Below are positions 8,408 through 16,336 of a stretch of 42,704 nt of DNA, piece by piece. Position numbers and translations under genes: made by a program. The notes under the pieces were generated by a model. That model did no database searches. It saw nothing but the letters and a program-made list of their open reading frames with translations, and was not told the DNA's origin. Origin of the DNA: Pseudomonadota bacterium (GTDB lineage Bacteria; Pseudomonadota; Alphaproteobacteria; Reyranellales; Reyranellaceae); contig JAIUOX010000034.1 in the NCBI GenBank assembly GCA_020160955.1, forward strand, positions 1-42,704, read 5' to 3'. Position 1 is the first letter of the stretch. Every line of letters begins with the position of its first letter.

Positions 8408-8845
8408 ATGAAGCGTCTTGTTCTCGCCGTCCTGCTGGCCGGCGCCTCCGTCGCGACCGCGCAGGCCCAGACCGCCCTGCAGCCCGGGATGTGGGAGATC
8501 ACCGACAAGACGACGCTGGAAGGCACGCAGCCGACGCCGCCGGCGTCGCGGCAGCTCTGCCTGAAGGGCGACGAGGCGACGATCGAGCGGGTGCTCTACC
8601 CGCCGCCGGAGCAGTTCGCCAAGCACGGCTGCACCTTCACGCCCGGCCCCAAGGCGCCCGGCCTGTTCAAGGCCAAGACGGTGTGCCCGGCCAACGACCA
8701 GCTGCCGGAAGTCACGGCCGAGGCCGAGGTGCGCTACAAGCCCGACAGCTACGAGGGCCTCGGCCAGCTGCTGCTGCGCGACAAGACCGGCGCCACGGTG
8801 AAGGGCAGCAGCATCCTGACCGGCAAGCGGCTCGGCGACTGCTAG
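8408..8845 (+). CDS. Exported DUF3617-family protein
   Basis: A 145-residue protein with a clear Sec signal peptide (MKRLVLAVLLAGASVATAQAQ, cleavage after AQA). The mature part starts with LQPGMWEIT, the hallmark opening of DUF3617 proteins, and carries cysteines in LCLKGDE, HGCTFT, KTVCPA and at the C-terminus (GDC), which may form disulfides. The function of this periplasmic family is unknown. ATG 8408 is chosen because it begins the signal peptide; the longer start at 8375 would add a non-signal leader. It ends 4 bases before the stop of the convergent LLM oxidoreductase gene. Confidence 0.85.
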   Translation: MKRLVLAVLLAGASVATAQAQTALQPGMWEITDKTTLEGTQPTPPASRQLCLKGDEATIERVLYPPPEQFAKHGCTFTPGPKAPGLFKAKTVCPANDQLPEVTAEAEVRYKPDSYEGLGQLLLRDKTGATVKGSSILTGKRLGDC

Positions 8846-8849
8846 GCGG

Positions 8850-9917
8850 TCAGCGCGCGAAGGCGGGCATCACCTGCTCGCCGAAGCGCCGCATCGAGGC
8901 GATGGTCTGCGCGTGGTCCATCGCGCCGAAGCCGGTCTGGCACAGCAGGTGGCGCACGCCGACGTCGCGCAGTTCGGCGACCTGCTCGCGGACCCGGCGC
9001 GGCGACCCGTACAGGGACCCGGTGCGCAGCGCGAAGGGAATGGCCTCGGAATCCGGCACGGCGGGATCGGTCCAGGCATTGAGAGTCGCCGGATCGGGCG
9101 CGAAGTCCGGCGGGTTGTAGGCCTCGCGGACGTGCATCATGTGGGCGCGCGTCTCGCCCAGCAGCGCCGCCAGTTCGTCCTCGGCCTGGGCCTCGGACTC
9201 GGCGACGTAGACGTTGCGCCATAGCGCGCTGGTCGCCAGCAGGCGGTCGCGGGTCGCGGCGTCGTGCCCGCCTTCCTCGATACCGGCGGCATAGGTCGCC
9301 CAGCGCTCGCGGATGCGCTCGACCGGCAGGCGCGCGGTGAGAATGGGCACGCCCAGCCGGCCGCATTCGCGGAACGACCCGGGCGAGATCACCGAACGCC
9401 ACAGCGGCGGGCCGGGCTGCTGCACCGGCTTCGGCCGGATCGCCGGGATGCGCAGGGTGTGGAAGCGGCCATGGTAGTCGAGCGGCGCCTCGCGCCATGC
9501 CCGCCCGATGATGTCGACGGCCTCTTCCATGCGCTCGCGGCTGTCGCTGCTGCGCAGCCCGTGGCCGACGAACTCGTACTCGTTGTACACCGTGCCCTTG
9601 CCGATCCCGACGTCGATCCGGCCCTTGCTCAGGTTGTCGAGCAGCGCGAGCTGCGTGGCCAGCCGCACCGGGTGGTGGAACGGCATCTGCACCACCGCGA
9701 AGCCGATGCGCACCCGCTCGGTGCGCATCGCCAGGGCCGCCGCGAACATCAGCGAATCGCAGTAGACGCTCTCGCCGGTGAAGTAGTGCTCGGTCAGCCA
9801 GACGTCGGAGAAGCCCAGCCGCTCGGCCGTGCAGGCCTGCTCGATCAGGTTGTCGATGCGACCGGCGTCCTGTTCGGGCGCGGGCGACAGGGAAAGGGTG
9901 AGCCAACCGAACTGCAT
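8850..9917 (-). CDS. LLM-class (luciferase-like) flavin-dependent oxidoreductase
   Basis: A 355-residue TIM-barrel protein of the bacterial luciferase-like family. Typical blocks are FSDVWLTEHYF near residue 37, the PFHHPVRLA segment, DNLSKGRIDVGIGKG, and the C-terminal GSPRRVREQVAELRDVGVRHLL. Such enzymes use FMN or F420 supplied by a reductase to oxidise varied substrates; the substrate here is unknown. ATG 9917 begins with MQFGWLTLS, the normal family N-terminus; in-frame extensions upstream lie opposite the divergent SGNH gene. No flavin reductase lies next to it. Confidence 0.9.
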   Translation of the reverse strand: MQFGWLTLSLSPAPEQDAGRIDNLIEQACTAERLGFSDVWLTEHYFTGESVYCDSLMFAAALAMRTERVRIGFAVVQMPFHHPVRLATQLALLDNLSKGRIDVGIGKGTVYNEYEFVGHGLRSSDSRERMEEAVDIIGRAWREAPLDYHGRFHTLRIPAIRPKPVQQPGPPLWRSVISPGSFRECGRLGVPILTARLPVERIRERWATYAAGIEEGGHDAATRDRLLATSALWRNVYVAESEAQAEDELAALLGETRAHMMHVREAYNPPDFAPDPATLNAWTDPAVPDSEAIPFALRTGSLYGSPRRVREQVAELRDVGVRHLLCQTGFGAMDHAQTIASMRRFGEQVMPAFAR

Positions 9918-9987
9918 GGGCGCACTCCAGCGGCTTTGCCGGGGCGCGGCAAGCGGCGAAAAATGGCCTGACGATCTTTGTACGGGA

Positions 9988-11682
9988 ATGGTGTACATCC
10001 CGGCGGTGACGAAGCGCTGGGGCAACATCCTCCTGATCGCGGTGACCGTCGTGCTTTGCACGCTGGCGGCCGAGTTCATGGTGCGCTGGCTGGACGACGC
10101 CAACGACGAAACGCCGGCCCGCCGCCACGTCGATTCCCTGCCGCTGGCGCCCGGCGTCGAGCGGGCCTGGTTCTTCACCGACCCGGCGCCGCTTCCCAAC
10201 CGCCGCACGCCGACGGCGCAGGATGTCGAGCTGGTGCGCCTCGTCGAGCGCAGCGGCATCACCGAGGGCACGCGCCGGGCCGACATGTTCAAGGCGTGGA
10301 ACGCCAAGTTCGTCGGCGATCCCTGCCGCCACGTCTACCTGTGCGGCGCACCGGGGCGCATCTACGTCTACGATCCGGCGAACGGCGAATCGCGTCCGCC
10401 CTACCGCTTTCTGCCCAACGCCAGCACGCCGATCGGGCTGGTGACCAACGAGTTCGGTTTCCGCGGCGCGCCGGTCCCGGCGGCCCGCCAGCCGCGCACC
10501 GTGCGGATCGCCTTCGTCGGCGCCTCGACCACGGTGGGCAACCACTTCTACCCGTGGTCCTACCCCGACTTCGTCGGCCATTGGCTCAACCAGTGGGCGG
10601 CGTTCCACAAGCTCGATGTCCGGTTCGAGGTGCTGAACGCCGGGCGCGAGAGCATCAACTCGTCGGACAACGTGGTGATCGTGCGCGACGAGATCATGCC
10701 GTTGCAGCCCGACCTGCTCGTCTATTACGAGGGCGCCAACCAGTTCAACCTGCGCACCCTGCAGGGCGAGCCGATGACCAACGCCCAGCGTCCGCCGCTG
10801 GCCAAGGGCGAGGCCTGCCCCGGGCGGCCGGTCGCGCCGGCCCCGGTCCAGGCGGCTCCCGCGCCAGCGTCGTCACCCGCCCCGGCGTCGTCACCCGCCC
10901 CGGCGTCGTCACCCGCTTCATCGCCCACCACCGCCGCCACGCCGGCTCCCGCTCCCGCAGCTGCTCCTGCGCCGGCCCCGGCTGCGGCCCCGGCACCCGC
11001 GCCGGCCGCGGCCGCGCAGAGCTCCTGGCTGGACGATCTCGCCTACGATTCGGCGCTGGTGCGGCGCGTCCAGGCGCTGCGCAAGGCGGGTCAGAAGCCC
11101 GAGGGCGGCGGCGAGCCCGCCAAGCCGGCCTACATGCTGAGCTGGCCGGCCGGCCTCGACGAGAAGGATCCCGACATCGGCCGCGGCGACCTGCCGATCA
11201 ACCTCCCGATCATCCTGCGCGATCTCGACGCGATCGACGCGATGGCCCGGGCCGAGGGCGCCGAGCTGGTGATCGCGTCGTTCATCTGGCTGGTCAGGGA
11301 CGGCATGGTGCTCGACCCGATCCGGCACCGCTCGATCCTCGACTACCTGAACCAGGGCTACGCGCCGTTTCGCTACGCCGATCTCGAGCGCATGGCGGCG
11401 TTCGAGAACCGCGTGTTCGCCAAGTACGCCCAGGCCCGCAAGCTGCCGTTCATCGATGTGGCCAGCGCCATGCCGTTCGACCCCGACCTGTTCATCGACG
11501 CCATCCACAACAGCGCCGCGGGCGAGCGCGTGCGCGCGTGGATCTTCTTCCAGGGCCTGGTGCCGATCGTCGAGCGCCACCTCAAGGCGGGCGACTGGCC
11601 GCGCACCCTGCCGCCCGCGACCCGGCCGCCGCCGACCTTCACGCCGCGCGTCCTGACCTTCGATTGTTCGGGGAAGTCCTGA
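9988..11682 (+). CDS. Membrane-anchored SGNH-hydrolase-like protein with Ala/Pro linker
   Basis: A 564-residue protein with one N-terminal membrane helix (about residues 12-32) and an extracytoplasmic domain resembling SGNH hydrolases. Block I is FVGASTTVGN (near residue 176, GAS rather than GDS), block III is YEGANQF (near 250), and DAIHNS (near 504) stands at the Asp-His end block. Between blocks III and V lies a low-complexity linker of about 65 residues made of Ala, Pro and Ser. SGNH proteins of this size often O-acetylate or de-acetylate polysaccharides, but the substrate is unknown. ATG 9988 is the most likely start; GTG 9991 or 10006 are possible. It is followed by a strong hairpin. 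Confidence 0.7.
   Translation: MVYIPAVTKRWGNILLIAVTVVLCTLAAEFMVRWLDDANDETPARRHVDSLPLAPGVERAWFFTDPAPLPNRRTPTAQDVELVRLVERSGITEGTRRADMFKAWNAKFVGDPCRHVYLCGAPGRIYVYDPANGESRPPYRFLPNASTPIGLVTNEFGFRGAPVPAARQPRTVRIAFVGASTTVGNHFYPWSYPDFVGHWLNQWAAFHKLDVRFEVLNAGRESINSSDNVVIVRDEIMPLQPDLLVYYEGANQFNLRTLQGEPMTNAQRPPLAKGEACPGRPVAPAPVQAAPAPASSPAPASSPAPASSPASSPTTAATPAPAPAAAPAPAPAAAPAPAPAAAAQSSWLDDLAYDSALVRRVQALRKAGQKPEGGGEPAKPAYMLSWPAGLDEKDPDIGRGDLPINLPIILRDLDAIDAMARAEGAELVIASFIWLVRDGMVLDPIRHRSILDYLNQGYAPFRYADLERMAAFENRVFAKYAQARKLPFIDVASAMPFDPDLFIDAIHNSAAGERVRAWIFFQGLVPIVERHLKAGDWPRTLPPATRPPPTFTPRVLTFDCSGKS
10864..10917 (+). repeat. Three tandem 18-base units encoding Pro-Ala-Ser-Ser-Pro-Ala repeats
   Basis: Three head-to-tail copies of an 18-base unit (10864-10881, 10882-10899, 10900-10917) differ only by a base in the first and the last base of the third. 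The unit is a multiple of three, so copy-number change would lengthen or shorten the linker without a frameshift. Less regular Ala/Pro codons continue to about 11020. Confidence 0.85.
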
Positions 11683-11725
11683 GAAGGATGCCGGCGCAGC
11701 CACCCCGGATGCGCCGGCACTTCTC
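11681..11725 (+). terminator. Strong hairpin at the 3' end of the SGNH-like gene
   Basis: GAGAAG and TGCCGGCGCA (11681-11698) pair with TGCGCCGGCA and CTTCTC (11710-11725) around an 11-base loop; the hairpin overlaps the stop codon. There is no T-tract after it, so it may act as an RNA-stabilising or Rho-assisted stop rather than a classical terminator. Confidence 0.5.
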
Positions 11726-11804
11726 AACGCCGTTGGTTACCGTGGCCCGGTACACCCCAAGCACGCACCGGCCCGATGGATCACACAACGGAATCCATTC
11801 TGTA

Positions 11805-11835
11805 TGATTGCATCAAGGGCGCAATCACTTTTTTT
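11805..11835 (+). terminator. Rho-independent terminator
   Basis: TGATTGC (11805-11811) pairs with GCAATCA (11821-11827) and is followed on the plus strand by C and seven Ts. This is the clearest intrinsic terminator in the window. It would end plus-strand transcripts from the SGNH-like gene, just before the convergent small exported protein gene. Confidence 0.75.
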
Positions 11836-11844
11836 GGCAGGTCT

Positions 11845-12159
11845 TCAGGGGCAGGGCTGGCCCTTGACCGGCTCGCGCAGGCGCCAGCACAGGTTGTCGG
11901 CGTCGCCGGCCCGGCCCGAGTTGCAGAAGTAGACCTCGCGGTCCTTCTGGACCCACAGGCCGCCGACCACGGCGGCCTTGATGTCGAAACCGCGGGCGAT
12001 CAGCGAGGCGGCCGAGGTGCCGGGCGCCTCGACGTGCTGCGACTGGCACGTCTGGGCCGGCTTGGCGGCGGGCGGCGCCGCGGGCGCCTGCTGCGCCTGG
12101 GCGACGGCGGGAAAGATGGCCAGGGACAGCCCGGCGGCAACGACGGCGAACGCTTTCAT
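11845..12159 (-). CDS. Small exported protein, unknown function
   Basis: A 104-residue protein with a Sec signal peptide (MKAFAVVAAGLSLAIFPAVAQAQ). The mature part has an Ala/Pro-rich spacer and then a short domain with four cysteines (TCQSQ, FCNSG, LCWRL and QPCP) that could form two disulfides. ATG 12159 follows a GAGGAA ribosome-binding site; the longer frame from 12189 lacks signal-peptide character. No family is recognised. It is downstream of another small exported protein on the same strand, 71 bases apart. Confidence 0.65.
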   Translation of the reverse strand: MKAFAVVAAGLSLAIFPAVAQAQQAPAAPPAAKPAQTCQSQHVEAPGTSAASLIARGFDIKAAVVGGLWVQKDREVYFCNSGRAGDADNLCWRLREPVKGQPCP

Positions 12160-12230
12160 GACGGGTTCCTCCACCCGCAGCCTAACCAAATTGCATCAAC
12201 TCGGCAAAGAGGCGGGGCGAGGGCCGGCCG

Positions 12231-12686
12231 TCACTGCAGCGAGAAGGTGAGGTTGTAGGCGGCGGGGGCCGGCGGCGCGGCCGGGTCGCGGGCCAGCAGC
12301 ACGTAGTAGACGCCGTCGCGCGGCAGCGCGCCGATCCAGGCGGTCGCCCGGTCGGCCGGACCGGCGTCGGGCAGCGTGGCGCCGGTGACCAGCGGCTGGC
12401 CGTCGGCGGCGCGGGCCACTGCCGCGTCGCTGCGGAACACCTGGAAGGAGAGTCCGGTCGATACCGGCATCACCGACACCATCAGCGTCTGGCCGGCCTT
12501 GGCCTGCACCGTGTAGAGCGCCTTGCCCGAGGGCGGCAGTTCGCCGGCCAGCGTCGAGGCGCCCGAGCCGCCGAGGGTCACGGGCTTCATGGCGGGCAGG
12601 TTGACGACCGGCTGGGCCGGCGCGAGGGACGACAGGGACAGGGTGGCCAGCAGGGGCAGCACGAAGAGGGTGGAGCGTCGGTTCAT
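12231..12686 (-). CDS. Exported protein with a PPC-like beta domain, unknown function
   Basis: A 151-residue protein with a signal peptide (cleavage near SSLAPAQ) and a mature domain of alternating short strands: ALYTVQAKAGQTLMVSVMP near residue 56 and DGVYYVLLARD near residue 124. That spacing resembles bacterial pre-peptidase C-terminal (PPC) domains, which are small secreted beta-sandwiches, but the match is only by eye. No cysteines or catalytic motif are seen. The gene is divergent from the uracil-degradation operon. Confidence 0.6.
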   Translation of the reverse strand: MNRRSTLFVLPLLATLSLSSLAPAQPVVNLPAMKPVTLGGSGASTLAGELPPSGKALYTVQAKAGQTLMVSVMPVSTGLSFQVFRSDAAVARAADGQPLVTGATLPDAGPADRATAWIGALPRDGVYYVLLARDPAAPPAPAAYNLTFSLQ

Positions 12687-12833
12687 GGCCGGACCATCGC
12701 ACTCCGCCGGCTGGCCAGCAACGCCGCGCGTCAGCGCCTCTCCAGCGCCTCGAGGCGGGCGACCGTCTTCCCAAGTTCATCCACAGGCACTAGGATGCCT
12801 CGCTTTCCCGGCTTCTGGGCTCTTGGAAAGCAC

Positions 12834-14069
12834 ATGGCGCACATCAGACTGAATACGCATCCCGCGCAGGGCGGGAAGGCCGCTCCCCCGGTGATCTGGG
12901 GCGCGCGCGACCCGGCGATTCGCGGACCGGTGGTCGGTACGGTCGCCGACCCGGCGCGGCGCAACGCGATCGGCGTCCATTCCGGCTCCTACGGCATCTA
13001 CCGCGCGCTGGCGATCGCCGCGCAGGAACTGAAGCCCGGCCATCGCCCCGACTTCACCAACACCTCGCCGGCCGAGCCGATCGGGCCGTTCGAGAGCTGG
13101 TTCGACCCGAAGAAGATCGTCTCGCTCGACCCGTGGGGCCACATGGTGGCCGAGGTCTTCGCCGACAAGCTGGCGGTCGGCTGGGATATCCGGCCAACCA
13201 TCGCCATCACCAAGGCGCACGTGCAGATGCCGGAGATCCGCGACGCCATCGCCGCGGGCCGGCTGAAGCCGGACAACGACATCCTGACGCCGGCCGGCGA
13301 CGTGCGCGTCACCAAGGCGGCGGTCGAGCCGGTGTGGTGGCTGCCCGGCATCGCCGAGCGCTTCGGCGTCAAGGAAGCCGAGCTGCGCCGCACGCTGTTC
13401 GAGCACACCGGCGGCATGTACACCGAGCTGGTGACGCGGCCCGACCTCGAGCTGTTCCTGCCGCCGATCGGCGGCGCCACGATCTATTTCTTCGGCGACG
13501 TGCAGAAGCTCGGCAAGCCCGAGACCAGGATCGCCTGCCGCCTCCACGACGAGTGCAACGGCTCGGACGTGTTCGGCTCCGACATCTGCACCTGCCGTCC
13601 CTACCTCGCGCACGGCATCGAGATCTGCATCGACATGGCGCAGAAGGGCGGCGTCGGCGTCGTGATCTACAATCGCAAGGAAGGCCGGGCGCTGGGCGAG
13701 GTCACCAAGTTCCTCGTCTACAACGCGCGCAAGCGCCAGCCCGGCGGCGATTCGGCGGCGCAGTACTTCAACCGCACCGAATGCGTAGCCGGCGTGCAGG
13801 ACATGCGCTTCCAGGAACTGATGCCCGACCTGTTCCACTGGCTGGGCATCGCGCGCATCGACCGCTTCGCCTCGATGAGCAACATGAAGTCCGACGCGCT
13901 GCGCGAGCAGGGCATCGAGGTCGTCGAGCAGGTGCCGATCCCCGACGAGCTGATCCCGCCCGACGCGCAGGTCGAGATGGATGCCAAGAAGGCGGCCGGC
14001 TACTTCAGCCCGACCAAGCCCGGCGCCAACGAGCTGGCGCGCGCCAAGGGACGGGGCCTCGACGAGTGA
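12834..14069 (+). CDS. URC1-type GTP cyclohydrolase II homologue (uracil degradation)
   Basis: A 411-residue protein related to RibA GTP cyclohydrolase II. The zinc-binding cluster is present as HDECNGSDVFGSDICTC, and VIYNRKEGRALGEVTKF matches the RibA catalytic stretch. It is longer than RibA at the N-terminus and is followed by a DUF1688 gene and a uracil phosphoribosyltransferase gene. That trio corresponds to URC1, URC4 and URC6 of the yeast uracil-degradation (URC) pathway, in which the ring is opened after ribosylation. It is therefore very likely a URC1 enzyme and not a riboflavin gene. ATG 12834 follows GGAAAG; ATG 12795 would add 13 residues and cannot be excluded. The 3' end overlaps the next gene by 4 bases. 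Confidence 0.88.
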   Translation: MAHIRLNTHPAQGGKAAPPVIWGARDPAIRGPVVGTVADPARRNAIGVHSGSYGIYRALAIAAQELKPGHRPDFTNTSPAEPIGPFESWFDPKKIVSLDPWGHMVAEVFADKLAVGWDIRPTIAITKAHVQMPEIRDAIAAGRLKPDNDILTPAGDVRVTKAAVEPVWWLPGIAERFGVKEAELRRTLFEHTGGMYTELVTRPDLELFLPPIGGATIYFFGDVQKLGKPETRIACRLHDECNGSDVFGSDICTCRPYLAHGIEICIDMAQKGGVGVVIYNRKEGRALGEVTKFLVYNARKRQPGGDSAAQYFNRTECVAGVQDMRFQELMPDLFHWLGIARIDRFASMSNMKSDALREQGIEVVEQVPIPDELIPPDAQVEMDAKKAAGYFSPTKPGANELARAKGRGLDE

Positions 14070-15217
14070 ACCCGGCCGAGCTCGCGTACCTGCGCACGCC
14101 CGCGGCGATCCGCGAGCGGGCGGAGAAGGTGCTCAAATTCGCCGAGGACGGCCGCTCGGCCTGGTTCGGCGTCGATGCCAACGGCCTCGAGGCCGCGGTG
14201 CAGGCGACGCTGGCGGTGACGCGGCAGCGCTTCGCCAACCCGGCAGCGATCCCGTTCCATTCGCGCTGGCGGCATTTCGAGGCCGGCGGCCGCGACCGCT
14301 GGGCGGCGCTGGCCGAACGGCTCGCCGGCCTGCCGCGCGAGGAGGTGGCCCGCCGGCGCATCGATCTCGCGGTGGTGTCGGTGCTGCTCGACGCGGGCGC
14401 CGGTCCCGACTGGTCGTTCCGCGAACCCGGCACGGGCGAGACCTACGCGCGCTCCGAGGGGCTGGGCGTGGCGAGCTTCCACATGTTCGCCAACGGCGCG
14501 TTCAGCCGAGATCCCAAGGGCGACCCGCTGCGCGTCGACGCCGAGCGCCTCGCGGCGCTGGCGCCGCTCGACATCGCCATGGGCTTCCAGGTCAAGGCGC
14601 ACAACCCGCTGGTCGGGTTGGAAGGCCGCGCCGAGCTGCTGCGCAAGCTGGGCGGTGTCGGCCTCGCGCGGCCCGGCGACCTGTTCGACGCGGTGGCGGG
14701 CGGCGGCGAGGTGAAGGCCGCGGCGATCCTCGCCGCGGTGCTCGACAAGCTGTCGCCGATCTGGCCGTCGCCGCTGGGCGACGTGTGGCCCCACCCGGTG
14801 ATCGGCCTGGTACCGTTCCACAAGCTGTCGCAGTGGCTCAGCTACTCGCTGGTCGAGCCGATCGAGGGCGCCGGCCTGCCGGTGGTCGCGCTCGACGAGC
14901 TGACCGGCCTGCCCGAGTACCGCAACGGCGGCCTTCTCGTGGATGCGGGGGCGCTGCGTCCCAAGCAGCGTCGCCTGCTCACCGATACGTTCGCCGCCGG
15001 CGACGAGCCGATCGTCGAGTGGCGCGCGCTGACCGTGGCGCTGCTCGACCGAGTCGCCGCCCACGTGCGCGGCCACCTCGGCCTCGACGCGGCGCGCCTG
15101 CCGCTGGTCAAGGTGCTGGAAGCCGGCACCTGGTTCGCCGGCCGCGCGCTGGCCGCCCAGCGCCGCCCGGGTGGTGGACCGCCCATCGCCGTCGCCAGCG
15201 ACGGCACCATTTTCTGA
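14066..15217 (+). CDS. URC4/DUF1688-family protein (uracil degradation)
   Basis: A 383-residue cytosolic protein of the DUF1688 family, the bacterial and fungal URC4 group. Recognisable stretches are [15 protein letters not shown] at the N-terminus, [12 protein letters not shown] near residue 70, [20 protein letters not shown] near 113, and a [12 protein letters not shown] block near 230. The biochemical step of URC4 is not fully settled, but its genes keep company with URC1 and a uracil phosphoribosyltransferase, as here. Translation starts at GTG 14066 in a GTGA overlap with the preceding stop. It is followed 22 bases later by the phosphoribosyltransferase gene. Confidence 0.9.
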   Translation: MNPAELAYLRTPAAIRERAEKVLKFAEDGRSAWFGVDANGLEAAVQATLAVTRQRFANPAAIPFHSRWRHFEAGGRDRWAALAERLAGLPREEVARRRIDLAVVSVLLDAGAGPDWSFREPGTGETYARSEGLGVASFHMFANGAFSRDPKGDPLRVDAERLAALAPLDIAMGFQVKAHNPLVGLEGRAELLRKLGGVGLARPGDLFDAVAGGGEVKAAAILAAVLDKLSPIWPSPLGDVWPHPVIGLVPFHKLSQWLSYSLVEPIEGAGLPVVALDELTGLPEYRNGGLLVDAGALRPKQRRLLTDTFAAGDEPIVEWRALTVALLDRVAAHVRGHLGLDAARLPLVKVLEAGTWFAGRALAAQRRPGGGPPIAVASDGTIF

Positions 15218-15239
15218 TCGAGAGAAGAGAGAGCCCGCG

Positions 15240-15878
15240 ATGTCCTTGCCGCCGTCCATCCACGTCGTCCGCCACCCGCTGGTCCAGCACAAGCTGAGCA
15301 AGATGCGCGACAAGGAGACCTCCAGCACGAACTTCCGCCGCCTGCTGCGCGAGATGGGCCTGCTGCTGGGCTACGACGCGACGCGCGACCTGCCGCTGGT
15401 CGAGCGCGACATCGAGACCCCGATCGAGGCGATGAAGGCGCCGCTGCTCGAGGGCAAGAAGCTGGTGGTGGTGCCGATCCTGCGCGCCGGCCTCGGCCTG
15501 GCGGAGGGCATCATCGACCTCGTGCCGCTGGCCCGCGTCGGCCATGTCGGCCTGTACCGCGACCCGCGCACGCTGCAGGCGGTCGAGTACTACTTCAAGA
15601 TGCCGCCCGACATCACCGATCGTGACGTCATCGTCTGCGACCCGATGCTGGCCACCGCCCACTCGGCGATCGCCGCGGTCGACCGGCTGAAGGAATCCGG
15701 CGCGCGGCGCATCCGCTTCATCTGCGTGCTGGCGGCCGAGCAGGGCGCGCGCGCCTTCGCCGAGGTCCATCCCGAGGTGCCGGTGTTCGCGGCAGCAGTC
15801 GATGCGAAACTCAACGATCACGGGTATATTGTCCCGGGCCTGGGCGACGCCGGAGATCGCCTGTTCGGCACCAAGTAG
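15240..15878 (+). CDS. upp: Uracil phosphoribosyltransferase (URC6-like)
   Basis: A 212-residue enzyme that converts uracil and PRPP to UMP. Family signs are the [10 protein letters not shown] start, [12 protein letters not shown] near residue 80, VGLYRDP near 103, and the C-terminal uracil-binding [15 protein letters not shown]. The PRPP loop is DPMLATAHS (134-142), where most Upp proteins have ATGGS, so a conserved Gly pair is replaced by Ala-His. Its place as third gene of the URC operon suggests that it supplies UMP for degradation rather than for plain salvage. ATG 15240 follows an AGAGAAGAGAGAG purine run. Confidence 0.93.
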   Translation: MSLPPSIHVVRHPLVQHKLSKMRDKETSSTNFRRLLREMGLLLGYDATRDLPLVERDIETPIEAMKAPLLEGKKLVVVPILRAGLGLAEGIIDLVPLARVGHVGLYRDPRTLQAVEYYFKMPPDITDRDVIVCDPMLATAHSAIAAVDRLKESGARRIRFICVLAAEQGARAFAEVHPEVPVFAAAVDAKLNDHGYIVPGLGDAGDRLFGTK

Positions 15879-15902
15879 GAACACCACGTCGGGGGGACGC
15901 CC

Positions 15903-16298
15903 ATGGCACCGGAACTCAAGTACCTGCTGTTCTCGGTCATCCTGTGCTTCGCGCAGGTCGTCGTGCAGGCGGTCCTCGCGACCGGGCGGATCGGGCTGGC
16001 GCCGCTGGCCGGCAACCGCGAGAACATGGGCGAGCTGCCGGGCATCGCCGGCCGCGCCAAGCGCGCCCACCTCAACATGATCGAGAACCTGGTGCTGTTC
16101 GCCGCGCTGGTCCTGATCGCCGTCGTGGCGCAGAAGACCAGCCCGCTGACGGCGCTGGGCGCCATGGTGTTCTTCTGGGCGCGCCTCGTCTTCGCGATCG
16201 TCTACCTGGCCGGCATCCCGTGGCTGCGCACCGCGGTGTGGGGCGTCTCGGTCGTCGGCATGGGCATGATCGCCGTCTCGCTGCTGGGATCGTTGTAG
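15903..16298 (+). CDS. MAPEG-family membrane protein
   Basis: A 131-residue protein with four transmembrane helices and the MAPEG layout: after helix I the loop NRENMGELPGIAGRAKRAHLNMIENLVLF carries the conserved Arg and Glu-Asn residues that bind glutathione in eukaryotic relatives. Bacterial members are mostly uncharacterised and may act in detoxification. It lies 24 bases after the uracil phosphoribosyltransferase gene with a GGGGGGA ribosome-binding site, so it is likely in the same transcript, though no functional link to uracil degradation is known. Confidence 0.88.
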   Translation: MAPELKYLLFSVILCFAQVVVQAVLATGRIGLAPLAGNRENMGELPGIAGRAKRAHLNMIENLVLFAALVLIAVVAQKTSPLTALGAMVFFWARLVFAIVYLAGIPWLRTAVWGVSVVGMGMIAVSLLGSL

Positions 16299-16300
16299 CG

Positions 16301-16328
16301 GGCGGCGCGCGTCGGAACGCGCGCCGCG
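16301..16328. terminator. Bidirectional hairpin between convergent genes
   Basis: GGCGCGCGT (16304-16312) pairs perfectly with ACGCGCGCC (16317-16325) over a 4-base loop in the 38-base gap between the MAPEG gene and the convergent TonB-dependent receptor gene. No T-tract is present on either strand. Confidence 0.5.
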
Positions 16329-16336
16329 CCCCGTCG

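Noticed and set aside
10864..10990. Possible CRISPR-like or non-coding repeat array
   Set aside because: The units are contiguous, a multiple of three, and encode an Ala/Pro/Ser linker inside an open frame; there are no spacers.
12834..14069. Assignment as ribA of riboflavin synthesis
   Set aside because: The zinc motif is RibA-like, but gene context (DUF1688 and uracil phosphoribosyltransferase) and the long N-terminal part fit URC1 better.
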